Assembly (NCBI GenBank): GCA_027006785.1
Contig: JALTFR010000011.1
Location: 1-64,000 of the forward strand
Reading direction: 5' to 3'
From: Thermoplasmata archaeon
Lineage (GTDB): Archaea > Thermoplasmatota > Thermoplasmata > WALJ01
Length of the DNA: 64,000 nucleotides
In this document: positions 52,762 through 61,343 of the stretch, one piece after another
How positions within the stretch are numbered: position 1 is the first letter of the stretch
Layout of the letters: each line of letters opens with the position of its first letter
The notes under the pieces: model-generated
Told to the model about the DNA's origin: nothing
The model's database searches: none
The model's input: only the letters and a program-made list of their open reading frames with translations
Program-made: the position numbers and the translations under genes

Positions 52762-54987
52762 ATGGAAGAAGATGCGGTCACGCTGAAAGTTGTCGAGGCC
52801 CTCCAGGAAGATGTGGGTCTCGGAAGAGTTCGTATAGACTCTAGGACGAGAATGAAGCTTGGAATAGAGGTTGGTGAGGTAGTTGAGATAACAGGCCTTA
52901 AAAAGACCTCCGCAAGGGTCTTCCGTCTGAAGCAGGAGGACGAGGACAGAGGCATAATAAGGATGGACGGCCTTATCAGAAAGAACGCAGGCGGAGTATC
53001 GGTCGGAGACAAGGTGCTTGTGAGAAAGGCAGAAGTTAACGATGCGGAGCGAATAACACTTGTTCTGGCTCTTGACCGCAGTCAGCCTAGGATAAGTCTG
53101 GGAAAGAACATAGATATCTATGTAAAGAGAGGGCTGCTCAATCGTACAGTCTCAAAAGGCGATATAATTGCAGTTCCCGGGATATCCTTCACCGGCAAAT
53201 TCCTTCCTTTTGTTGTCATTGCAACAAAGCCCGCCGAGATAGTTAGAATAACGGAGAACACGGATGTAAAGGTCAAGGAAGGGAGCGCCGAGGACATAGA
53301 GATGAGCCTTGACGGAGTTACTTATGAGGACGTCGGGGGGCTGAGAGACGAGATTCACAAGGTAAGGGAGATGATAGAACTGCCCCTTAAACACCCGGAA
53401 CTCTTCAAAACCCTCGGCATAAACCCGCCCAAGGGTGTCCTGCTATACGGACCTCCCGGCACAGGAAAGACCTTGATAGCCAGGGCGGTTGCCAATGAAT
53501 CCGGAGCATCCTTTTTCAGCATACAGGGTCCGGAGATAATGAGCAAGTTCTACGGCGAGACAGAGGAAAATCTTAGAATGGTATTTGAGAAGGCTGCACA
53601 GGAGGCACCCAGCATAATATTCATAGATGAACTCGATTCCATTGCTCCGAAGAGGGACGATGTCAGAGGTGAGCTTGAAAGAAGAATGGTCGCCCAGCTT
53701 CTCACTCTTATGGACGGCATGAAGAGCAGGCAGAATGTGGTTGTAATCGGAGCAACCAATAGGCCTGATGCGATAGACCCTGCCCTGAGAAGACCCGGGC
53801 GATTTGACAGGGAGATCGAGATAGGTGTGCCTGACACACAGGGAAGATACGAGATACTTCAGATCCATACGCGAGGCATGCCCGTCGAAGGTGGAGATGA
53901 GAAAAGAGAGGAGATTCTGAAGTGGCTTGCCTCTGTCACCCATGGTTTTGTCGGTGCGGACCTTGCCGCGCTCTCTCGCGAGGCTGCTATGAAGGCCCTT
54001 CGCCGTTATCTGCCCGAGATAAACCTTGACAAACCGATAAACCCGGAATTCCTCGAGAAAATGAAGGTGATAGAGGAAGATTTCAAAGGGGCCCTCCGCG
54101 AGGTTGAGCCGAGCAGCCTCAGAGAAGTTCTCGTGGAGGTTCCAAATGTCCACTGGGAGGATGTGGGGGGTCTTGAAGACGTCAAGGAGAAATTGAAGGA
54201 GGTTGTGGAGCTTCCAATAAAGGAACCGGAGCGTTTTGAGAGCCTGGGTATAAGGCCTCCCAGAGGAGTTCTGCTCTACGGCCCGCCCGGAACAGGTAAG
54301 ACCCTTCTTGCAAAGGCGGTTGCAACAGAGAGCGAGGCAAATTTCATCAGTGTAAAGGGCCCGGAGATAATGAGCATGTGGGTGGGAGAGAGTGAACGTG
54401 CTGTTAGAGAGATATTCAAGAAAGCCAAGCAGGCGGCACCCAGTGTAATATTCTTCGATGAATTCGATGCAATTGCACCTGTGAGAGTATCTGGCATAAA
54501 CAACAACAGAGCCATAGAACAGGTGGTGAACCAGCTCCTCACCTCGATGGATGGTCTTGAATCCCTAGAGGGTGTTGTGGTAATCGCAGCTACAAACAGG
54601 CCGGATATAATCGATCCCGCACTTATGCGTCCCGGCAGGTTTGACCGTCAGATATATATTGGTGTACCGGACATAGAGTCCAGAAAGAAGATACTGGCGG
54701 TTCACACCCGGAGGATGAACACGGGCGATATCGATCTGGATGTTCTTGCAAAGCGGACGGAAGGCTTCGTCGGAGCGGATCTTGAATCTCTATGCCGTGA
54801 AGCAGGTATGAACGCTCTTCGTTCCGGAAGAGACAGAGTTATGCAGGAGGACTTTGACGCAGCTCTCAAAGACATAAGCCCTTCAGTGAGCGAGGATGTC
54901 AGAAAGTACTATGAATCCCTGAAGGAGACCCTCAACAAAAGTGTTAGAAATAAAAAGATTGATATAGGGCTGGGATATTACTCCTGA
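52762..54987 (+). CDS. Cdc48/VAT-type AAA ATPase
   Basis: An unfoldase of 741 residues. The N domain is about 1-185 (double-psi barrel then a beta domain). D1 has Walker A GPPGTGKT near 230 and [11 protein letters not shown]2 has a second GPPGTGKT near 510, [10 protein letters not shown] and two arginine-finger regions. The C-terminal tripeptide is Tyr-Tyr-Ser, which fits the HbYX signal that docks ATPases onto the 20S proteasome. It is followed 12 bases later by the PRC-barrel gene. Confidence 0.94.
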   Translation: MEEDAVTLKVVEALQEDVGLGRVRIDSRTRMKLGIEVGEVVEITGLKKTSARVFRLKQEDEDRGIIRMDGLIRKNAGGVSVGDKVLVRKAEVNDAERITLVLALDRSQPRISLGKNIDIYVKRGLLNRTVSKGDIIAVPGISFTGKFLPFVVIATKPAEIVRITENTDVKVKEGSAEDIEMSLDGVTYEDVGGLRDEIHKVREMIELPLKHPELFKTLGINPPKGVLLYGPPGTGKTLIARAVANESGASFFSIQGPEIMSKFYGETEENLRMVFEKAAQEAPSIIFIDELDSIAPKRDDVRGELERRMVAQLLTLMDGMKSRQNVVVIGATNRPDAIDPALRRPGRFDREIEIGVPDTQGRYEILQIHTRGMPVEGGDEKREEILKWLASVTHGFVGADLAALSREAAMKALRRYLPEINLDKPINPEFLEKMKVIEEDFKGALREVEPSSLREVLVEVPNVHWEDVGGLEDVKEKLKEVVELPIKEPERFESLGIRPPRGVLLYGPPGTGKTLLAKAVATESEANFISVKGPEIMSMWVGESERAVREIFKKAKQAAPSVIFFDEFDAIAPVRVSGINNNRAIEQVVNQLLTSMDGLESLEGVVVIAATNRPDIIDPALMRPGRFDRQIYIGVPDIESRKKILAVHTRRMNTGDIDLDVLAKRTEGFVGADLESLCREAGMNALRSGRDRVMQEDFDAALKDISPSVSEDVRKYYESLKETLNKSVRNKKIDIGLGYYS

Positions 54988-54999
54988 TGAGGTATTGCA

Positions 55000-55248
55000 A
55001 TGGTCAGAAGATTCGTCACCGAACTCAGAGGAAAGACCGTAATGACAAACGATGGTGAGATACTCGGAGTCATAGATGACTTCGTGGTAGATACCAAGCT
55101 CGGCGATATAAAAAGCGTCCTTGTGGTCCCGGCAGAGGACATAGAGCCGAGGCTTTTCCAGACCGATGCTGACGGTCGCCTTGTACTTCCTTTCACGGAG
55201 ATGAAGGCGGTAAAAGATGTCGTGGTCATGGAGCCTGAGCTTGAATAA
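55000..55248 (+). CDS. PRC-barrel domain protein
   Basis: An 82-residue single PRC-barrel: LRGKTVMTNDGEILGVIDDFVVD, then LGDIKSVLVVPAED and VLPFTEMKAVKDVVVM. Small PRC-barrels bind RNA or partner proteins in archaea, one being part of the CdpB cell-division set; this one cannot be assigned. GAGGT precedes the ATG. It may share a message with the Cdc48 gene, 12 bases upstream. Confidence 0.85.
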   Translation: MVRRFVTELRGKTVMTNDGEILGVIDDFVVDTKLGDIKSVLVVPAEDIEPRLFQTDADGRLVLPFTEMKAVKDVVVMEPELE

Positions 55249-55345
55249 ACCCTTTAAATTTATAGATTTTTAACTTTACTAATTACTATCTGTGTGTATC
55301 CGAAACCCCTATATACTTGCATGCTCATGCAGTTATAGTGATACT

Positions 55346-56752
55346 ATGAAGGAACTTGTTGAGAAAGGCATCTCCTATGGTGGAGATAAGGCAGAATTTC
55401 TGGAGATAAGGTCGGAAAGCAGGAAATACAGTGTCAATTTTATGAAGAATGGCATACTGACGTCATCCGTTGAGGGTACGGACAGCGGTTTTTCTGTAAG
55501 AGCACTCCACGATGGAGGAATGGGTGCGTCATATACGAACATAAACGACTGGAAGCATCTGAAAAAAGTCATTGATTCCGCCATATCTCAGGCAAAAAAA
55601 GCCTCGTCCATATCTGATATCTCACTTGCAGAAGAAGAGATACACAGGGATTTCTGGACTGTTGAGCAGAAGAAGAGCATAGAGGAGGTACCTAACGAGC
55701 AGAAGGTAGAGTGGCTCTCCGAGATTGAAAAGAGCCTTATTGCCGGAGATATCCGTGTCGTTGCCCGCATACAGGTACTGCGTGATGCCCTCAATGAAAA
55801 ACATATAATGAACACGGAAGGAACGGAGATTTCATCTCTACTTCCGACAATCGAATACTTCTATTTCATAGTTGTAGCTGGTCAGAACGGGACGGAACAG
55901 GCATACAACCAGCTGGGATGGACCGGAGGATACGAGCACTGGGAGCGATGGGACCCTATGAAAAAGATAAACGACAACGCAAAGGCCCTCTTCAATTCCA
56001 TCGAACACGGAAAGACACTTAAGAACGGGAAGATGGATCTCATAGTCGGGCCGGAGGTGGCAGGTATTGCTGCTCATGAGTCATCGGGGCATCCCAGCGA
56101 GGCCGACAGAATACTCGGAAGGGAAGCATACCTTGCGGGAGAATCTTTCATAAAGCCGGACATGGTCGGCCAGAGGGTCGGCAGCGATGTGGTTAATGTG
56201 GTGGATGACCCAACGGTGCCTAACAGCTTCGGTTACTACAAGTACGATGACGAGGGCGTGCCTGCCAGAAAGCGCTATCTCTACAAAAACGGGTTGATAA
56301 ACGAGTTCCTTCAGAACCGGGAGACTGCAGCTGTTCTCGGGACAAGGAGCAATGCAGCGGCCCGTGCAAGCTCATGGGACCGCGAGCCAATAGTCAGGAT
56401 GAGCACCACATTCGTGGAGCCTGGAGATCATGAGGTTGAGGAGCTCTTTGAGGATGTGAAATATGGCGTGTACATGAAGTCTTTCACTGAATGGAACATA
56501 GATGATGTGAGGTACAACCAGAAGTACACCGGCAGGGAAGCATACCTCATAGAGAACGGAGAGGTGAAAGGGCCGATAAGAAGGCCAATCATAGAGCTGA
56601 CCACACCCACATTCTGGGGAGCCGTGGATGCAGTGGGAAAGGACCTTGAGTTCGTAGGAGCGACATGCGGAAAGAGCGACCCCGAACAGGGAGTGGATGT
56701 ATGGACTGGTGGCCCACATATGAGGCTGAGGAATGTTTACATGAGGTGGTAA
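55346..56752 (+). CDS. tldD: TldD-type metalloprotease subunit
   Basis: A 468-residue TldD. The zinc motif HESSGHPSEADR holds HExxxH with a downstream Cys-bearing region. Its partner TldE follows directly; together they cleave unfolded peptides inside a heterodimeric chamber. I place the start at ATG 55346, preceded by GTGAT, not at the in-frame GTG 55292. TATA CTATATAC at 55310-55317 fits. A second AAACCCTTTAAAT-like element lies at 55248-55260. Confidence 0.92.
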   Translation: MKELVEKGISYGGDKAEFLEIRSESRKYSVNFMKNGILTSSVEGTDSGFSVRALHDGGMGASYTNINDWKHLKKVIDSAISQAKKASSISDISLAEEEIHRDFWTVEQKKSIEEVPNEQKVEWLSEIEKSLIAGDIRVVARIQVLRDALNEKHIMNTEGTEISSLLPTIEYFYFIVVAGQNGTEQAYNQLGWTGGYEHWERWDPMKKINDNAKALFNSIEHGKTLKNGKMDLIVGPEVAGIAAHESSGHPSEADRILGREAYLAGESFIKPDMVGQRVGSDVVNVVDDPTVPNSFGYYKYDDEGVPARKRYLYKNGLINEFLQNRETAAVLGTRSNAAARASSWDREPIVRMSTTFVEPGDHEVEELFEDVKYGVYMKSFTEWNIDDVRYNQKYTGREAYLIENGEVKGPIRRPIIELTTPTFWGAVDAVGKDLEFVGATCGKSDPEQGVDVWTGGPHMRLRNVYMRW

Positions 56753-56754
56753 AC

Positions 56755-58068
56755 ATGGATGTGGAAAATATCCTGAATATGGCTCTCAGGCTCGGAGCAG
56801 AGGAAGTGATTGCAAAACGCACCGTGAAGGACGATCTGCAGGTGAGATTCTCCCAGAACCGGGTTGACATACTCAACAACTGGATATCGGAATCCACGAA
56901 TGTTTTCATAGCAGTTGATGGAAGGACGACAGGCGTGGAGATAAAGGATGAGAAGTTTGCCGAAAAAGAGCTTGAAAAGGCCATGGAATTTGCAAAAAAA
57001 CTGCCGAAAAATCCTGATTTCAGGGGAATATACGATAGAAAAACGAAGTCTTCTTCCGGTCCGGAGCTAAAGGAGATCGACGTATCGGAAATGGCTGATG
57101 TGGCCATCAATTCCGCTCTGGCCCATGATGTGAAAAGAGTCTCGGGTGAGATATATCTTGCGAGGCACAGGGTGGAAGTCTGCACGAGGTATAATCATCT
57201 CGAGGAGTTAAGGGCATACCTTCTCAGTACCGTAAGGGCTTTCAACTCTGAGGGGAACCCCGGTCAGGCCAGCACACATGTCGGAAGCATGGCGGATATG
57301 CTGAACTATGGTCCAGAGTTCGTCGGAGATAAGGCAGGGCGGATTGCATCCATGAACACCCGTGTGAAAGACGGAGAAGAGGGAGAATTCACCGTTCTAT
57401 TCGACCCTCTGACATTCGGCTCCATTCTCAGTTCTGTGGGAAGGTCTCTGTCGGCTTTCAGTGTTGATACCGGCACCAGTTTCTTCACCGATATGCTCGA
57501 AAAGAAGGTTGCTTCCGAGGCCCTCACAATATATGATGACCCCACAAGGCCGGGGAGAGGACAGGCATCTTTCGATGATGAAGGGGCCCCCACAAGGAGG
57601 ACAGAGGCCATATCAAGGGGCGTTCTTAAGACGTATCTTCACAGCGTTTCAACTGCCAAGAAGTTTGGCACTGAAACAACAGGAAACGGCAGGGATGCAG
57701 GGAAGATGAGCTCCATAAATCCTTCGTACTGGCAGCTATCTGTTGAGCCGGGAAAGAGGAAGATGGAAGCCCTCATGGGAGAGATAAAGGACGGACTTTA
57801 CATAGCGAACACCTGGTACACCAGATATCAGGACTATCGAAAAGGAGACTTTTCTACCATACCCAGAGACGGGATTTTCAGGATAAAGGACGGTGAGATC
57901 GTCGAATCATGGAAGGGCATCAGAATAAGTGACAATATGCTGAGAATAGCTAAAAATCTGCTGGAACTTAGCTCGGATACAATTCCTGCTGACTGGTGGG
58001 GCGAGACTAGCTCTGTTTTCTCCCCCTATGCCCTTGTGGAAGGTGTGAGGATAACAAAGTCCCATTAA
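56755..58068 (+). CDS. tldE: TldE/PmbA-type protease subunit
   Basis: A 437-residue TldE, the non-zinc partner of TldD. GRDAGKMSSINPSYWQL and DDPTRPGRGQASFDDEG are typical, and no HExxxH is present. The gene starts two bases after the tldD stop, with GAGGTGG just upstream, so the pair is co-translated. Full length. Confidence 0.92.
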   Translation: MDVENILNMALRLGAEEVIAKRTVKDDLQVRFSQNRVDILNNWISESTNVFIAVDGRTTGVEIKDEKFAEKELEKAMEFAKKLPKNPDFRGIYDRKTKSSSGPELKEIDVSEMADVAINSALAHDVKRVSGEIYLARHRVEVCTRYNHLEELRAYLLSTVRAFNSEGNPGQASTHVGSMADMLNYGPEFVGDKAGRIASMNTRVKDGEEGEFTVLFDPLTFGSILSSVGRSLSAFSVDTGTSFFTDMLEKKVASEALTIYDDPTRPGRGQASFDDEGAPTRRTEAISRGVLKTYLHSVSTAKKFGTETTGNGRDAGKMSSINPSYWQLSVEPGKRKMEALMGEIKDGLYIANTWYTRYQDYRKGDFSTIPRDGIFRIKDGEIVESWKGIRISDNMLRIAKNLLELSSDTIPADWWGETSSVFSPYALVEGVRITKSH

Positions 58069-58237
58069 ACCCTTTTTCCATATCTTATTACAAAGTTTTC
58101 CACCGGAAATTGTGGTTTTAACCCGCTTATTTCCATCCAAACAGGTTATGGCTTTTAATTTAAGAATTCTTTTGTCGCTTATGTGACTACAAAATCTTTA
58201 AGTTAAAATCAGCCTTGCTGGAAAACAAGGTGTTATC

Positions 58238-59938
58238 ATGGTCGTAAGCAACAATGACCTCAAAAAAGGACTGGTTATCCAGCCCTCCAAGTTGAAGAAG
58301 GGGCTGCCGAAGGAGACCAAGTCCCTGTGCCCAGAATGTAAGAAGGTGATTCCGGCAATAATATATGAGGAGAACGGCAAGGTGATGTATAAAAAGACAT
58401 GTCCGGAACACGGAGAGTTCATAGATGTCTATTTCGGAGATGTGGAGGCCTATCTTCGCCTTGAGAGATGGGCGGTAGATGGCATTGGCGTGGAAGATCC
58501 TGTGGCACAGGTATATGATGGTTTTCCCCCATCATGTGAGGGGTGTCCAACCCATTTCAGTCATACATCGCTGGCCAACATAGACCTCACCAACAGGTGC
58601 AATCTCAAATGTCCCATATGCTTCGCAAATGCGAACGCAGCGGGATATGTCTATGAGCCCGATCTTGAGACCATAAGGCAGATGATGGTGGACCTGAGGG
58701 AAGAGAGGCCGGTGCCAACCGCTGCCATACAGTTCGCAGGCGGAGAGCCAACAGTGTATCCCCACTTCCTTGAAGCGGTGAGGATGGGTAAGGAACTCGG
58801 CTTCTCGCAGATACAGGTGGCGACCAACGGAATAAGGCTGGCGAGGGACCCCAACTTCGCACAGGCCATGCTGGATGCAGGGATGCACACAATATATCTT
58901 CAGTTCGATGGATTCAAGGAGGAAACATACATCAGGGCAAGGAACAGACCGATGTTCCTGAAGGATAAGCTTCTGGCAATAGAACATGCTCGCAATACGA
59001 AGCCGAAGCCTCTGACAACAGTCCTTGTACCTGTAATAGTCAGGGGAATAAACGACGATGAGGTTGGAAAGCTCATAGAGTTCGGTCTTCAGAACCTCGA
59101 TGTCATAAAGGCCGTGAATTTCCAACCCGTCTCATTTTCTGGTAGGATAAACCAGAATGAGAGGATAAAGGGGAGATACACCTCAGGAGACCTGATTCGC
59201 GATCTGACAGAACAGACGGATTACTTCGAGGGAAAGGATGATTTCTTCCCGATTCCGGCAGGAGCGATAATATCGGAGCTTGTATCTCAGATAACTGGAC
59301 AGCCAAAACTCGCATTCACTTCGCACCCCGCATGTGGAACAGCAACATATCTGTTCAAGGACAGTGAGAGCGGAGAAGTCATGCCGATAACGCGCTTTAT
59401 AGATGCGGACGGCCTACTTGATGAAGCATATGAGCTTGTGATGAGCGGAGAGCTCAAAAAGATGGGAAAACTGAGAGGTGGCCTCAAGGCATACAAGCTT
59501 CTCAAGAGGCACATAGACAACAGCAAGGCTCCGAAGGGTCTCAATATGCTGAGCATGCTGAAGGAGCTCTTCGTGAAGGGAGACAAGGACTCCGTCGGAG
59601 CAATCCAGTGGCGCTCTCTGTTCATCGGTTCAATGCACTTCCAGGACCTGTACAACTACGACATCGAAAGGATAAAGAGGTGTGTTATACACTACACCAC
59701 TCCGGACCACAGGATAATACCCTTCTGTTCCTACAATACCGGACCGGAGTACAGGAAAGAGGTGGAGAGCAAGTTCGGAATACCAATGGAGGAATGGATA
59801 AAGAACCATCCCGACATACACCCCATGGGATTCGATCTCTACCCGGATGCTACGGTGATGCCGGCGGATTACAAATATCCTGAGAAGATAGAGAAGATAT
59901 ACAGGGAATGGAGCGTCCCATACACTCCCAAGGCGTGA
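58238..59938 (+). CDS. tes: Radical SAM protein, tetraether lipid synthase (Tes)-like
   Basis: A 566-residue radical SAM enzyme. An N-terminal zinc-ribbon-like segment has CPEC and CPEHG. PPSCEGCPTHFSHTSLANID leads to the SAM-cluster motif CNLKCPIC near residues 121-128. C-terminal Cys follow in HPACGTA and RRCVIHY-type positions and FCSYN. This arrangement matches the MJ0619 family, members of which join two archaeol phytanyl chains to make tetraethers. The neighbours, a ferredoxin and geranylgeranyl reductase, support a lipid role. GGTG lies before the ATG. Confidence 0.82.
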   Translation: MVVSNNDLKKGLVIQPSKLKKGLPKETKSLCPECKKVIPAIIYEENGKVMYKKTCPEHGEFIDVYFGDVEAYLRLERWAVDGIGVEDPVAQVYDGFPPSCEGCPTHFSHTSLANIDLTNRCNLKCPICFANANAAGYVYEPDLETIRQMMVDLREERPVPTAAIQFAGGEPTVYPHFLEAVRMGKELGFSQIQVATNGIRLARDPNFAQAMLDAGMHTIYLQFDGFKEETYIRARNRPMFLKDKLLAIEHARNTKPKPLTTVLVPVIVRGINDDEVGKLIEFGLQNLDVIKAVNFQPVSFSGRINQNERIKGRYTSGDLIRDLTEQTDYFEGKDDFFPIPAGAIISELVSQITGQPKLAFTSHPACGTATYLFKDSESGEVMPITRFIDADGLLDEAYELVMSGELKKMGKLRGGLKAYKLLKRHIDNSKAPKGLNMLSMLKELFVKGDKDSVGAIQWRSLFIGSMHFQDLYNYDIERIKRCVIHYTTPDHRIIPFCSYNTGPEYRKEVESKFGIPMEEWIKNHPDIHPMGFDLYPDATVMPADYKYPEKIEKIYREWSVPYTPKA

Positions 59939-59942
59939 GCCA

Positions 59943-60128
59943 ATGATACAAATAAACAGGGATAAATGCATGTACTGCGGTGCCTGCGTCGGCACCTGCC
60001 CGGTGAACTGCATGTTCCTCTACGAGACGAGGGTAGAGGTGGACGAGGATAAGTGCATCCAGTGCGGGTTCTGCGAGAGGGTCTGCCCGGTAGGCGCGAT
60101 AACCATGATAAAGGAGGCCAAGAAATGA
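59943..60128 (+). CDS. 2x[4Fe-4S] ferredoxin
   Basis: A 61-residue dicluster ferredoxin with CMYCGACVGTCPVNC and CIQCGFCERVCPVGA. It lies four bases after the Tes-like gene and overlaps the next gene by ATGA. It is a good candidate to carry electrons to the radical SAM enzyme or to the geranylgeranyl reductase, both of which need low-potential donors; inference from order. Confidence 0.93.
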   Translation: MIQINRDKCMYCGACVGTCPVNCMFLYETRVEVDEDKCIQCGFCERVCPVGAITMIKEAKK

Positions 60129-61315
60129 AGGAAATGGATTATGATGTCGTGGTTGTCGGCGGTGGACCGGCCGGGTCGGTGAGCGCTCGCTATGCGGCAG
60201 AGAACGGAGCCTCCGTGCTTATGATAGAGAAAAGGCAGGAGATAGGAAGCCCTGTCCGGTGCGGAGAGGGCATCGCAAAGCGCTGGCTCGACGAGATAGG
60301 TCTCCAGCCCTCCAAGAGATGGATAGCCAATGAAGTGGACGGAGCCCGCATAATCGCACCCAACGGGACCTATGTGGAAGTGGACGAGTCCAAGGCAGGT
60401 GACGAATCTGGATATGTCATAGACAGGGATGCCTTCGACAAGATACTGGCCATGAAGGCGGCCAAGTCGGGGGTTGATGTCATGGTCAAGACCTATGCCC
60501 GCGGGCTGATAAAGGAGGACGGAAAGGTCAGCGGCATAGTCATGAAGCACATGGGCGAGGATGTGAAGGTGAAGGCAAAGGTGATCATAGGTGCCGACGG
60601 CTTCGAATCACAGGTCGGAAGATGGGCGGGGATAAACACGGCCCTGCATCCGAAGGACATAGATTCGTGCTACCAGTACACCCTCGAGGGCATAGATGTG
60701 GACAGGAGGTTCAACGACTTCTACCTCGGTTCGATGGTGCCCGGAGGATACATCTGGGTCTTCCCGAAGGGCGATGGAGTGGCCAATGTGGGCATAGGTG
60801 TCCAGATGAGCAAGATAGACAGGCCCGGAGCTGCAAAGTGGTATCTGGACAGGTTCATAGAGTCACATCCTGAACTCGCCAAGGGAAAGCCGATAAGGGA
60901 GGTGTCGGGCGCAGTTTCAATATCCGCACCCATAGAGCGCACGACCACCGATGGCGTGATGCTGGTCGGCGATGCTGCCCGCATGATAGATCCCGTCAGT
61001 GGCGGAGGAGTTTACAATGCGTCAATAGCCGGAAAGTTCGCAGGAATGGTGGCTGCAGAGGCAGTGCAGGAAGGCGACAGCTCGGCGGAATTCCTTCAGA
61101 AGTACGAGAAGCTCTGGAGAGGAAGGCTTGAAGAGCATCTCTTCCGCAACTGGCTGGTGAAGGAGAAGATGACCACCCTGAGTGACGATGTCTTCAACCG
61201 CGTCATAGGGATTCTGGCCGATGTCGGAATGGAAGAGATGAATGTGGGCAACATACTGAAGGCAGTGCAGGAGAAGGATCCCGAACTGATAAAGGAGTTC
61301 GAGGACTTCCTCTGA
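60125..61315 (+). CDS. Digeranylgeranylglycerophospholipid reductase (GGR)
   Basis: A 396-residue FAD enzyme that saturates the geranylgeranyl chains of archaeal lipids. The Rossmann motif VVGGGPAGSVSA lies near residues 9-20. PVRCGEGIAK carries the conserved substrate-side Cys, and GDAARMIDPVSGGG the FAD-phosphate motif. ATG 60125 overlaps the ferredoxin stop. The position behind Tes-like and ferredoxin genes supports a shared lipid operon. Confidence 0.92.
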   Translation: MKEMDYDVVVVGGGPAGSVSARYAAENGASVLMIEKRQEIGSPVRCGEGIAKRWLDEIGLQPSKRWIANEVDGARIIAPNGTYVEVDESKAGDESGYVIDRDAFDKILAMKAAKSGVDVMVKTYARGLIKEDGKVSGIVMKHMGEDVKVKAKVIIGADGFESQVGRWAGINTALHPKDIDSCYQYTLEGIDVDRRFNDFYLGSMVPGGYIWVFPKGDGVANVGIGVQMSKIDRPGAAKWYLDRFIESHPELAKGKPIREVSGAVSISAPIERTTTDGVMLVGDAARMIDPVSGGGVYNASIAGKFAGMVAAEAVQEGDSSAEFLQKYEKLWRGRLEEHLFRNWLVKEKMTTLSDDVFNRVIGILADVGMEEMNVGNILKAVQEKDPELIKEFEDFL

Positions 61316-61319
61316 AACC

Positions 61320-61328
61320 CTTTTAATC
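61320..61328 (+). promoter_or_regulatory. TATA box for the UvrD-like helicase gene
   Basis: CTTTTAATC preceded by AAACC, 16-24 bases before ATG 61344; so this gene can be transcribed apart from the lipid operon. The spacing is slightly short. Confidence 0.45.
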
Positions 61329-61343
61329 CTCAAGGGTGGGAAG

